Source of the DNA: Selaginella moellendorffii
Taxonomy: Eukaryota > Streptophyta > Lycopodiopsida > Selaginellales > Selaginellaceae
Assembly: GCF_000143415.4 (NCBI RefSeq)
Contig: NW_003314328.1
Span: 1,020,774-1,081,329, forward strand
DNA length: 60,556 nt
Reading direction: 5' to 3'
The position numbers and the translations under genes are program-made. The notes under the pieces were generated by a model. It saw nothing but the letters and a program-made list of their open reading frames with translations. It ran no database searches and had not been told where the DNA came from. Positions 12,054 through 22,440 of the stretch are shown here, in pieces (within the stretch, counting starts at the first letter, position 1; every line of letters starts with the position of its first letter).

Positions 12054-13747
12054 ATGGAGAGCAGTAATCCGGCACCATCGCTCTCCTCTTCGTCGCACGC
12101 CCAGCTCCCGGCCAGGATTTCTAGCCTTCTCCCCGCCTCGTTCTCCAGGATTTCGAGCTTGCTAGAGGTCTCGGGGCTGCTGAGAGGCGCTCCACAGGAA
12201 CTAGGCCCTATGAACAGGGACAGGGACGAGAGTGGCGGAGCAGAGGTGTCGATCAGGATAATTGCCGACTCTGGGTCGCCGAGAGAGAGTGGCTCGGGGC
12301 GCCCGCGGGCAGCCGATTCGACTGTCCAGGACGAGCAGAGTGGTTCTGATAGAGAGCTGGAAACCGAGGAGTCCACCACAATTGCTACCGCTGCTGGCGA
12401 TCGTGAGGCCGTGAGGTATGATTTCCAGCACCTAGCTAAATGGGTCGAGCAGATCCTCCCATTCTCGATTTTGTTACTCGTGGTCTTCATACGCCAGCAT
12501 CTCCAAGGTCTCTTTTTTTTTGTTTTTCCTTCGTTTCTTCGCTCTCCATTTCTAACTTTGTGGCTTTCTTTGTGTTGAAGGTTTCCTTGTGACGCTTTGG
12601 ATATCAGCTATTATGATCAAAGCGAATAGTCTTCTTCGTAAGCAGACGTCTCTAAGAGTAAGTGACTACCATTTTTCTTCTCCTCCAGTCCCCAGTTTGA
12701 TGATATCTTTTTTTTCTTCTTTCAGGGAGAGCGAAAAACGTACATTCTAGTGGTCCTTGCCGCATTTCTCATCCAACATGTCGAGGGTATATACTGGTGG
12801 TATCGTGCCGACGCTCTTTGGCGACCGCTTGTTCTCCTCCCACCGAAAGACATCCCAAACTTTGCGGACGCGTTTTTCAATATTGTTTTGAATGGCAAGC
12901 AAATCCTATGACACTCTCTGCCATTGCTGATCTCATACTTTTACTGTTTCTTCCTCAGATACGATGGTCCGGTTGTCTGCCATGGCATTCAAGTGCGGTG
13001 TTCTTATATACTACAAGAAAGGCCGAGGACGTAACTATCGATGGCAGGTTAGTTTCTTCAATTGGTTTCGTCATGTCAATCGTGAGTGTGTATCTCGATG
13101 CAGGGCCAAATATTGACTCTCACCGAGTATGTTGTTCTACTTTATCGAACTGTAATACCAGGACCAGTCTGGTACCGCTTCTTTTTAAACAAAGAGTATG
13201 GGAGCCTGTTTTCATCGCTGACAACAGGATTATACCTCACCTTCAAAGTCACCTCGGTCCTTGAGAAGGCAAGTTTTATGCCTCCCAGTTTTCACTGCCT
13301 CTAAACTTTGTAAAAACCACACAGGTGCAAAAGTTCGCTACGGCAGTGAGATCGATTCTTCGCAGGGAAGTCCAATACGGTACATATGCAACGCATGAAG
13401 AGGTGAAGCCTATAAACTCGGGCTATAGTATTTCGAGTGACAATTGTGAACGATGGATGTTCCAGGTGCTCGCGGTAGGAGATCTGTGCGCTATATGCCA
13501 GGAAAAGATGCACGCCCCGATATCCTTGCTGTGCAAGCACGTCTTTTGCGAGGATTGCGTCTCCGAGTGGTACGTTTCATCAAATCCTCTGTGCAAGGGA
13601 GAGAATTTTCATGCGAGTTTTTCTTCGTTTTTGCTACACAGGTTTGAGAGGGAGCGAACTTGTCCATTATGTCGATCGGTTGTGAAGTCGTCGGAGCTAA
13701 GATCTTTTGGCGATGGCTCCACGAGTCTCTTTGTACAGCTCTTTTAA
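12054..13747 (+). CDS. RNFT1/RNFT2-like RING membrane E3 ubiquitin ligase (8 exons)
   Basis: Predicted ER-type membrane ubiquitin ligase related to animal RNFT1/RNFT2 and plant homologues. Exons are 12054..12507, 12581..12657, 12726..12894, 12959..13047, 13104..13268, 13325..13402, 13466..13569 and 13642..13747, giving 413 aa. A Ser-rich cytosolic N-terminus (1-130) is followed by several hydrophobic segments ([41 protein letters not shown] and the conserved [14 protein letters not shown] block). The C-terminal C3HC4 RING (about 351-391) has [19 protein letters not shown] and CPLC, all zinc ligands present. Introns 3 (donor 12895) and 5 (donor 13269) begin with GC (GCAAGC, GCAAGT) and no GT donor keeps the frame. 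An earlier in-frame region at 11955 lacks an ATG. Intact. Confidence 0.88.
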
Positions 13748-13817
13748 AGAGAGAAGGGGCCAGCCAGTAAACAAGATTTTCGTCCACACTCTTTTAGTTT
13801 AGTTTGTTAACCATGCG

Positions 13818-13883
13818 GTGACGTGGCGTCCGACGTGGAAAAGCCCTAACCATCTCATCCACGGGCGGCCACGTCATCGCAGC
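13818..13883 (+). promoter_or_regulatory. Cluster of ACGT-core elements upstream of the invertase gene
   Basis: Three ACGT cores in about 65 bases: TGACGTGGC, CGACGTGG and CCACGTCATC. Such cores are the usual binding sites of plant bZIP factors (ABRE/G-box/C-box types) and would fit abscisic-acid or light control of the invertase that starts at 14073. A GATC-rich leader (repeated gatcgatc) follows at 13998-14060. Confidence 0.45.
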
Positions 13884-14072
13884 TCTGCCTCTTGGCATTC
13901 CGTTGCTCCAATGGTGGTGCTATAATGCTTTTTTTCCTCTTCTTCTTCTTCGCGCACAGAGGCCTTCTTTAAAGCGGGGGCGATGATCCGGCAGCGCGAG
14001 TGATCGATCCACCAAGATCAATCCATTTGCTCGATCGATCGCTCATCGATCGATCGCGGGCGCGCAGCAGCA

Positions 14073-14605
14073 ATGTCGTTCGCCAATGCGCTGGCGCTGG
14101 ACACGAGCGACCGCGAGCAGCTGTCGGCGCGCGGGCTGGATCAATCCGGGGTGGCCGTGGCCCTGGCCAAGCCCATCAAGGCGATGCGCCTGATCGACTC
14201 GCAGCGGTCGCTGGACGAGAAGGCGCTGAGCGATCTCATCTCCTCGCCCCGCCCGGCGCCGCGGCCGCTGGAGACGGTCAAGAGCTCCGAGTGCCTCGAG
14301 GCGCTGGCGTCGCCCAGCTTGCGGATGATCGCGGGGCCAGCCAGCGCCGCCACGCCGCGATCGCCACTCCATCCCTACGAACCCAATCCCATGATCGCCG
14401 AGGCCTGGGACTCTCTCAGGAAATCGCTGGTTTACTTCCGGGGCAAGCCGGTTGGGACCATCGCCGCGCTCGATCCAAACGAAGAAGCTCTCAACTACAA
14501 CCAGGTATCGAGTTCTTTCCATAGAGTTTCTTTGCATTCCTCTTTCTTGCTTTGTTTTCTTCGAGCGTTTTCTTTTTCATCTTCCTCATCTCTCATGGAG
14601 ATGTG

Positions 14606-14645
<40 letters not shown>

Positions 14646-16174
14646 CTAAGTCCTGCGTTCCATGGCCAGGTATTCGTGCGCGACTTTGTTCCCAGCGCGC
14701 TGGCCTTCCTCATGAACGGCGAGGCGGAGGTGGTGAAGAACTTCTTGCTCAAGGCGCTGCGCCTCCAGGCGTGGGAGAAGCGCGTGGACTGCTTCACGCT
14801 GGGCGAGGGCGTCATGCCCGCCAGCTTCAAGGTGATGCAAGATCCAGTGCGCGGCACCGAGACGATGCTGGCCGACTTTGGCGAGGCCGCCATCGGGCGC
14901 GTCGCCCCCGTCGACTCGGGCTTCTGGTGGATCATCCTCCTCCGCGCCTACACCAAATCCACGGGCGACTTCACGCTCGCCGAGATGCCCGACTGCCAGA
15001 GGGGGATGCGACTCATCCTCTCCCTCTGCCTCGCCGAGGGATTCGACACATTCCCCACGCTCCTCTGCGCCGATGGATGCTGCATGATCGATCGGAGAAT
15101 GGTAAACACGATCAAAGAACTTTTAAAACTCTGTCTTGCCTCTAGTTCTTCTCACTCTCGATGGGTGTTTCACTCACTCTCAATCTTGGGTCTGTTCGAT
15201 CTTTCTTTCTCCATTCACGGCTGACGTTACCTTTGGATCTTTGCCGTTTACCAGGGAATCTATGGCTACCCGATCGAGATCCAGTCCCTCTTCTTCATGG
15301 CACTGCGCTGCGCCAAAACCCTCCTAAAACCCGAGCTGGGCGGCAAGGAGTTCATCGAGAGGATCGAGAAGCGGCTGGTGGCGCTGAGCTACCACATCCG
15401 TACGTACTTCTGGCTCGACTTCCAGAACCTCAACAACATATACCGCTACAAGACCGAGGAGTACTCGCACACGGCCGTCAACAAGTTTAACGTGATCCCG
15501 GACTCCATACCCGACTGGGTCTTCGACTTCATGCCCATGAAGGGTGGCTACTTCATTGGAAACGTGAGCCCCGCCAGGATGGACTTTAGATGGTTCCTCA
15601 TTGGCAACTGCGTTGCAATACTCTCGTCCATCGCCACCCCGGAGCAAGCGTCGGCAATCATGGACCTGGTCGAGGCTCGCTGGGCGGATCTCGTCGGGGA
15701 GATGCCGCTCAAGATCAGCTACCCAGCCATGGATGCCGAGGAATGGGTCATTGTCACTGGCTGTGACCCCAAGAACACCCGATGGAGCTATCACAATGGA
15801 GGAACTTGGCCAGGTATGCATTTCTCTTCCACCACCTTTTTTCAATCTTTAGAGAAACTTTGTGGTTTTGTATTGCAGTGCTGCTGTGGATGCTCACCGC
15901 AGCTTCGATCAAAACCGGGAGGCCTCAGATCGCTCGCAGAGCGATCGAGCTTGCGGAGCCGAGGCTTTGTAAGGAAGGGTGGCCCGAATACTACGATGGG
16001 AAGCTTGGGAGGTATGTTGGAAAGCAGGCTCGCAAGTTCCAGACGTGGTCGATCGCCGGCTACCTCGTCGCCAAGATGCTGCTAGAGGATCCATCGCACT
16101 TGGGAATGATCTCGTTAGAAGAAGACAGGAAAGGGAAGCCCGTTATCACTCGTTCTGCTTCATGGACTTGCTAA
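14073..16174 (+). CDS. Neutral/alkaline invertase, GH100 (4 exons)
   Basis: Cleaves sucrose to glucose and fructose at neutral pH. The family is cytosolic (CINV1-like) or organellar, and no transit peptide is evident here, so the cytosolic type is likely. Exons are 14073..14504, 14670..15101, 15255..15813 and 15879..16174, giving 572 aa, close to the usual 550-570. Conserved GH100 blocks run in order: [36 protein letters not shown] (candidate catalytic Asp about residue 226), [33 protein letters not shown], and [13 protein letters not shown] (candidate catalytic Glu). All junctions are GT-AG. The N-terminal 90 residues are Ser/Pro-rich as in other plant members, where this region can be phosphorylated. 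A (CT)n tract lies in intron 1. Intact. Confidence 0.95.
14608..14642 (+). repeat. (CT)17 microsatellite in invertase intron 1
   Basis: Uninterrupted CT dinucleotide run of 35 bases between the donor at 14505 and the acceptor at 14669; a likely polymorphic marker and part of the intron's pyrimidine-rich tract. Confidence 0.95.
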
Positions 16175-16515
16175 GAAGTTCTTTTTTTCTTTCTTTTTGT
16201 TTTTACGAAGTACAAATTAATAATAGAATTGTCGCTCCATGTAGAAAGGGATGGGTTAGGCATTATTTGATCATTTAAAAGGTATAAGCTAATTTGTTCC
16301 AAAGGGCAAAATGAAAAACAGGGATGATCTCGTTAGAAGAAGAAGCCCCTTATCACTCGTGAAGGTCTTTTTGTTTTCACGAAACAAATTGCATTGCTTT
16401 TTGGCAAAACTTTTGCTCCAAGAACACAGGAAGCTTTCTTTACAAGATCTTGAAAGCTTGCGTGACAAGAGTTTTTTCTGCTCGTCACTGCCCAGTGGAT
16501 TGATCAGTCGATCCA
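16175..16515. other. Convergent 3' region, no gene seen
   Basis: Sequence between the end of the invertase and the small minus-strand ORF. The short phrase gatctcgttagaagaag from the invertase 3' end (near 16108) recurs near 16325, a possible small local duplication. No other feature. Confidence 0.4.
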
Positions 16516-16872
16516 TCAGTGGCGAGGCTTCTTGCTCTGGTGCTGCAGTACCCATTGCCTTGTGTAGCAGTTTACTTCCTTTTCCAATTGCTTCCTGTTG
16601 TCTTCCTCCTCTTGCTGGAGAGCCAGCGACACTGCCCGTGTGATCCGGTCGGCATGGGGTGGATCCAGGGCCACCTCGTCCTCTATGAAATGGCAGTCGG
16701 GCTTGAGAGCCCTCTTGTTGTTCGTCGCCACCCAGTGATCGTAGTCCGGGTAGTCGAAGCTATCGTACTGCTTGACCCGGATGCTCTTGGTAGCGTTGCT
16801 GCCCTGGTCAGCTACCATGTCGTTGATCATGCGCTGGAGATCGACATACCTGTCAACGTTCACAGCCACCAT
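16516..16872 (-). CDS. Unknown small hydrophilic protein
   Basis: An open frame of 118 codons starting at the first ATG in frame (MVAVNVDRYVDL). It is rich in charged residues, with a Tyr/Asp patch (YDSFDYPDYDHW), an acidic middle (HFIEDEVALDPPHAD) and a Gln/Glu helix (LALQQEEEDNRKQLEKEV). No signal peptide or membrane segment. Just upstream on the same strand, gttttatacag followed by AGATCAG could be a splice acceptor, so a 5' exon is possible. I do not recognise a family. Length and biased composition make it a plausible but unproven gene; it could also be a chance ORF. Confidence 0.4.
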   Translation of the reverse strand: MVAVNVDRYVDLQRMINDMVADQGSNATKSIRVKQYDSFDYPDYDHWVATNNKRALKPDCHFIEDEVALDPPHADRITRAVSLALQQEEEDNRKQLEKEVNCYTRQWVLQHQSKKPRH

Positions 16873-17031
16873 TGTCTTCTTGTCTCGCAACTCTGATCTC
16901 TGTATAAAACCCTTTACCTTATACCAGTGTTGTACTTTGCTGATGAGTTAACTTAATCTAAGTCATTTTGCTATTCATGGATTGCAAGATATTGAGGATC
17001 TCGAGTAATTTTCTTTTTTAAAAAAGTTATT

Positions 17032-18798
17032 TTATTGCTGCCACGCCAGTGAAGAGTTCAAGCAGCTATTAGGAACAACGAGGCCTTTGTTTTGGCCAAA
17101 GGCGTTCAAGCAAAATGCCGATGGAGTGGAGCCGTTTGAGAGGTTGAGAAAAACGTTCTCGAGCACCAGATTGTAGCAGGGGTTGCCCAGGCTGCACTGG
17201 AAGCGAAGAGCCACACTGCTTGCCGACGTTCCCATAATGTTCGAGTAGGAAACATTGCTGACTTTCACAGCATCCAGCTGCAAAAACAAAAACCGATATC
17301 TTGAAGTTCCTCATAGAGACTGATAGAAGATTGGAAAAGTTTTAGTTACTTCCTCTGTGCCGCAGGAGAAGGAGCTGTTCCCATCGCAGTAGTATTGATC
17401 GATGATAATGGGCTGAAGGACGTTCATCATCACAACGTTGTAATAGCTGAAGTTGCTCGCAAATCCTTGGCCGCCCTGTAACATATCAAATGTTTGGAGT
17501 TTTCATCGAATTAAGATGAAGATTTGGACCTGCCATGTTTTGATCCTGAGTCCATACTTGGTGCTCTCCAAAATCGAATTCTCAACCTTGACATTGGACA
17601 CAAACTCTGGTGTCTTGTTCCTTCCAAGGCTCCCTATACTAGCTTGAAAAAAACGAGAAGAAAAAATCGTTTAAAATTTTCATAACTTCCACAAAACAAT
17701 TACCTGATTCCATGGCCCGGCCCACAAATTATTTCGCGTATGACAACGTTGGAGGTGTTCTTTGCTATAGATATACAGTCATCACCTGAAAAAATAAAAA
17801 AGGATTCGTCGTTTAAAAACTATGATAGAAAAAGTTCTACCAGTTCCAATTATGCATTTCTCGATAGAAACGTTGTTGCTCATGTGTAAGTGTATGCCGT
17901 CCGTGTTGGGGCTGTCGTGGGGAGCGAGGATTTCCACCCCTTTAATGCTCACATTGGAGCTTTCCTCGATCGCCAAATGCATTTGGGGGCTGTTTACAAA
18001 CTTGAGATCCTGAATTGTGATGTTCGCCGAAGCTCTGATTGACAATGCCTGTAAAATGGTTTAGTTTGAGTCAGCCGCCACGCAAGTGTAAGAATCAAGA
18101 ACTTAGCTGTGGGATGTTTCTGGCACGCCTGAAAAGAGAAAGGAAAAAAAAGCACAATCAAAAGTTAGAAACGAATATAATCTGTACGAAGAATCACTCA
18201 CATACGAACTGTTACGTCTACACGAAATTCTCCACCACTCTTCGCCTTGCCCGTCGATTATACCGTAGCCTTCGACGCTAAAGTCGTGAACTCTGGCTAT
18301 GGAAATCCATGTTGTGATGTTGCTCCACTGGATCATATCCCGGGTGTCCGCTAAAACAATACCATCAATCTATCTAGGTGGAAAACAATGGCACAAAGAT
18401 AATCTACGTACATAGAGTATATATTATCACGCACCTTGAGTCTCAAGTTCGTCGCGCATGGCCCAGTGAGAAGCAAATAATTTACAACAAAAGCCTTTCC
18501 ACCGGGCACAAGCATGGTGGCGTTTTCCGTGTGACAAGCACGTTTCCAGGCCGCGAGAAAAGCCTGAAAGAAACGATATAAGCATGTAGTGTTCTATAAA
18601 CAATATCTAGGAAACAGGGAAAGCTACCTGGGAGTCGTCACTAAGACCATCGCCGCGAGCTCCAAACTCCACCACATTAAACTCTCTGGGATCATAGCTT
18701 GCTCCCTCCGGCGATAGAGCTGGCGATAGCTCAGAGAGATCCGCCACTCCGCGAGCGATCATAACAGCGACAAGGAGGAGCTCCGTAAGAGCTACCAT
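17032..18798 (-). CDS. Polygalacturonase, GH28 (9 exons)
   Basis: Secreted endo/exo-polygalacturonase acting on cell-wall pectin. Exons (descending) are 18798..18628, 18563..18435, 18369..18202, 18128..18108, 18048..17841, 17785..17704, 17638..17530, 17475..17350 and 17277..17032, giving 419 aa. A signal peptide starts [17 protein letters not shown]. Family motifs are all present: FGARGDG near the N-terminus, NTDG (Asp 213), GDDC (Asp 234/235), GPGHG (His 257) and RIKTW (Arg 291, Lys 293), so it should be active. Exon 4 is only 21 nt (ACQKHPT); its downstream intron (18107-18049) fits the conserved PTAL block only with a GC donor (GCTAAGT). Exon 3 uses the second of two TAG acceptors, which restores the conserved IDGIVLA strand. 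Confidence 0.88.
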
Positions 18799-19226
18799 TC
18801 TTCTTCTTCTTCTTGTTCCTCTCTCATTCCTCGTTCTTTCTCCTTCACTGGATATGAACTCGATTTCTCCGAGCTTGACGATCGATGCTCGAGATCATCC
18901 TTTGCTTGCCTACCCGGATTGAAAAACACGGAGATTCGAGTTAGTTGGATGTGGAACTAGGTGAGAACCTACCAGTAGCACTGGATTCCAGTTTTGCTCC
19001 AAAAAATCCTTGATGGCAGGCCTCTCGGGTTGAAGTGGAGCAAGCTTGCGAGTTGCGAACGGGGATTGTTTTATTTTCCCTTGAATAACGAAAAAACGAT
19101 TCCTGCGAGTAAACAACATAAGCGTGCTTATTGACACAAGAGTTGGCACAGGGAGCCTGCACTCGCAAAACTTGGCACACTTTTCTTACCGCGTTTTCCA
19201 TGGAGCTCTCCGAGCCGAGCGCACTG

Positions 19227-19232
19227 TTTATA
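19227..19232 (-). promoter_or_regulatory. TATA-like box upstream of the polygalacturonase leader
   Basis: TATAAA on the minus strand in an AT-rich pocket about 430 bases before the polygalacturonase start. The motif is nearly palindromic (TTTATAAA), so the strand is uncertain. If used, the mRNA would have a long, perhaps spliced leader covering 18799-19200. Confidence 0.25.
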
Positions 19233-19374
19233 AATAATATTAAAAAATCTATTCAATTCAAGAAAAATCTTGATGAAATTCAAAGCGAGCCTGAATAAAT
19301 TCTCTGAGCTTGTACTTGGCCGCGAAATTCTCGCCTATCAAAAATCGATAAGCCAATGAAGGGAATAAACAAAA

Positions 19375-19683
19375 CTAGTTTACAATCCGTGCTCCATATT
19401 TTGGTCCTGGATGTACTGCTTTTGCTGGATCAAATCGTGGAGCTGGCCATGGTATTAATGTTTGTAGAGGGGGTCGAACCCAGCGACCTGGCGTTTGTGA
19501 CCTTGCAATGACGAGAGCTGCAAAGGTACCGGATTCTTCATTTCCTTCGTTAGTACCTGGAGTGGGAAGAGAAGTGCCGGATAATTTAACAACATCGTCA
19601 TCCATAATCGTTCCTCCTTGAGGCATCCTATAAGGGTAAGAACTGGGATTTGCCTGAAAAACCTGTAGTACTTCATTCTCCAA
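19375..19683 (-). CDS. Unassigned Pro/Gly-rich ORF, possible small secreted protein
   Basis: About 100 open codons with no internal family motif, Pro-rich towards the C-terminus (LPTPGTNEG, TLIPWPAPRFDP, HPGPKYGARIVN). An overlapping frame just upstream (19781-19680) codes a strongly hydrophobic stretch that would suit a signal peptide, but it has no ATG and I could not find a splice that joins the two frames. The first codon of the open stretch is not ATG. Treat as a hypothetical exon. Confidence 0.25.
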   Translation of the reverse strand: MENEVLQVFQANPSSYPYRMPQGGTIMDDDVVKLSGTSLPTPGTNEGNEESGTFAALVIARSQTPGRWVRPPLQTLIPWPAPRFDPAKAVHPGPKYGARIVN

Positions 19684-19809
19684 GGATTGAAAATTTTTGC
19701 CGTCGCCTCGAGATCTCTAGCGAGCGTCAGTAGCACCAGATAAAGCAAAAACAAAATTGCCAGAAAGACCACCAGCAACAAACCCGAGTGAAAGGAACAT
19801 GCCCATTAC

Positions 19810-21660
19810 CAATTAGAGCACCTCTAGAATTTTTAGTGTCACCATAGGTGCAGTGAGTTACTACTTGCCAGGTTGTTTACATGATTATTACTCAATCAGT
19901 TATGAGCTTGTATATGAGTTTCATGAAGAAAAACAATGCAATCCGAGCTCCTTTGCCAAACTTTTGCAAGAGAAACACTGATACGATCGCCAAGAATTTC
20001 ATCAGCGCCACCAACAACACGAAGAACGCCTTCAAAATTTTCAAGATGGCATTCATTTTCCTGAAAATCCTTTAGGGTGAGAAAGTTTATATAGCAGAGA
20101 ACTACCTTTTCGCCACCTTTTTCCATTAAAAAAATATACAAGCTTTTAAAATGATTCCTTTTGTGATTTTGGCTGTTTGTTAAGCGGCTGTATCCGGGTG
20201 TGCCGCCCCAATGGACAAGCCCGATCCCTGGTTTCTTGTGCTTGCTCTTGTTTGTTACCTTGAATCCCTTGCAGCATGGGACACAGATGCATCCCCAACG
20301 GCTGCCATCGAGGAGAAGATGTATGTGGCTGCAAGGACCGATACTTGAATGATGTGCTGGTGAGTAAAGTAGCTCTTTCTCAAGTTCCTAGTAACTTTCT
20401 CGTGGAGGTTTAGTGCACCGGACATTGCGTGGTAAGTTGAGGCTCTCCAAGTTGTTATAGCAGGCTTTGCTTGAACAAGGTCGACGAGCTTCACAAATAG
20501 CAGGACGAAGAACGCTCTTAGTTGTCGTTGGCATTCCAGATGCATGGTACTATGAAGCTTTCCTCCTTTTCAAGTCGCGTTTGTGCAGTCTACGAATTTG
20601 ACACGAAACAATGTGCTCAACGACAGGAAACATTCCAGTAAGCAAGCATTCTAGATGTTCGTTAAAATCCAGACCGGCATACACCCATATTTTGCTCCCG
20701 ATCAAGGTGGCAAAAAATACCCAATTAATTCTGTCACATTAGATAGCTGTTAAATGCCTCACCATTTCTGTCATCGGTTGTGGGCCCAAGCATAAATTGA
20801 AGATCGTGAAATGACCTACTATGTAGTATCATTCATCGTCAGACGTGTCTTATGACACTTGCAGATTGCTAGCTTGTCCTCGCTTGGGTGAAGATCAAGC
20901 TCATCAGAGGCGCAAGAGGAAATAAAGAGCCAAACTTTCGTAGGGTGGAATAGGACATGATGAAATGCATATCAAGATATCAATTACAACTGCTGAAGAG
21001 TTTATGATGTCTAGAGGGCTCTAGTTCAAATTTCGTGAGCAGAGGATTGATAGACAGTGATGAAAGCCTTCTGCAAACTTACAAACCTAACCATAAAAGT
21101 CATCAAATTATGTGGTATAGTTCATCACGATCTATGGCTTGGATGGTATAGAACCTGAGATTCACTCCCAACCATCACACACGAAGCATATTAAAGAAAA
21201 GAAAAAGAAAAAATGGATTATTCTTTATAAATTTTTTGAATCCAGTGGTGATAAAATATATTATAGCATATATAGAAAAATGGTAAACTAAGTGGCAATT
21301 GAAATGGTGTAGGACTTAACTTTAGTGGGTATCATTAATGAAAAATTACAACTAACTTATAAGCATGAAAAATATGAGAAGAAAGCTCATAAATAAGAGA
21401 ATATTATCTAAATTAGTCAACTAAATAATATATTTGCAATAACTTAAAGTCAAATTGTGTTGGCTTTGCAACGCATTTTTTGTAGGCTTTAGTTTTGTGA
21501 CACTAGTGTGGCTACAAAAGAACTTACGGTCAAACGACTCCAGCCGCGACTGAGAATCCATGCGAGGGCTATGATCTTCAAGATCTCTCTTCTGTCCTGT
21601 CTGAATGCTGGAGGACAAGATGAGGTATTTCCTTGTTGGTCCGATTGATATTTTTTACCT
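19810..21660. other. No confident gene
   Basis: A 96-codon minus-strand open stretch (20255-20545) includes hydrophobic runs (FVLLFVKLVDLV, VSVLAATYIFSSMAAVG) but no recognisable family, and it is not joined to others by good splice sites. The remainder (20560-21650) is AT-rich with no coding signal I can support. Confidence 0.35.
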
Positions 21661-21899
21661 TCCCTTGTTTGCCTTCAGGGTACCATTGTGGAAGAAACGA
21701 TTCCACGGCTCTTCAAGGGACACCAAGGTTTGTGGTGATTGTGCTCACTTGTGGTTTAAGTGTAGATGATTTGCACTGCAGATATATGATAGGTGCGAGT
21801 TTCCTTTGATGCTGGACTTGGACAGAGAACGTGGAAAGTGTCTGTCTCCTAATGCGGATAAAAGCGTACGCAATCTCTACGTTTTACACAGGTATGGGA

Positions 21900-22165
21900 T
21901 TTCGAAGGGGAGCAGATGATGAGCAAAGGCCTGTCTTGGGAATCGTGGTGGTGCCAGTAGACGAGCTCGGAACATTCCTCGAGATCTCGGCAGGAAAGGA
22001 ATCGAAAGTTTTGCCGCCACCCGACGTTCTTCTTCACAAGCGCTATAAAACGTTTGTTGCTTTTGTTGGCTTCTTGGTTTGCATAGTCTTGTGTTTCACA
22101 GCGGAGAAGCTATGCCTGGGGCAGCATCTCCTTGCGCGAGATCATGTTGAAATGGTGGAGTAAGT
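21900..22165 (+). repeat. Extra segment X, copy 1, shared by both UBP12-like pseudogenes
   Basis: Placed where exon 11 (the catalytic-His exon) should be. It reads ADDEQRPVLGIVVVP, VDELGTF and KVLPPPDVLLHKRYKTF, open over about 80 codons, and matches 24450-24715 almost base for base. It has no counterpart in the intact UBP12 gene and I do not recognise the family. Confidence 0.6.
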
Positions 22166-22317
22166 GAAAGCATCGGCCTAAGATAACGGAGGGCATTATA
22201 TACGGCCCGCTCTTTCTGTGGTGTTTTGCTTCTTAAGACTTAACCCGCGTTTCCATTTCTGCAGACACCACAAACCATGCCGAGATCCAACAGTAACGCC
22301 GCATGCGTATATGTCAG

Positions 22318-22440
22318 GAAGAGCTATAAAAGTAAGGTTTTTTACTTATAAAAGTAAGGTTTTATAAAAGTAAAGTTTTTTACTTATAAAAGTAAGGTTT
22401 TATAAGGTTTTTTTTTATAAAAGTAAGGTTTTTTTTAAAG
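22318..22440 (+). repeat. Minisatellite derived from UBP12-like exon 13 sequence
   Basis: Imperfect tandem copies of about 17-24 bases on the theme tataaaagtaaggtttt. The first copy is the exon itself (SYKSKV codons); the same stretch is single-copy in copy B at 25041-25060. Followed by AT-rich DNA to about 22880 with no gene. Confidence 0.7.

Noticed and set aside
18799-19201. A possible small minus-strand gene starting MENAV or a second frame rich in KLAPLQPERPAIKDF, running up to the polygalacturonase start
   Set aside because: Frames do not join at good splice sites, and the best one would end inside the polygalacturonase start codon. More likely leader or promoter sequence.
19881-20141. 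Opposing 64- and 81-codon ORFs near 20 kb
   Set aside because: Mutual shadows on opposite strands with no family match or splice context.
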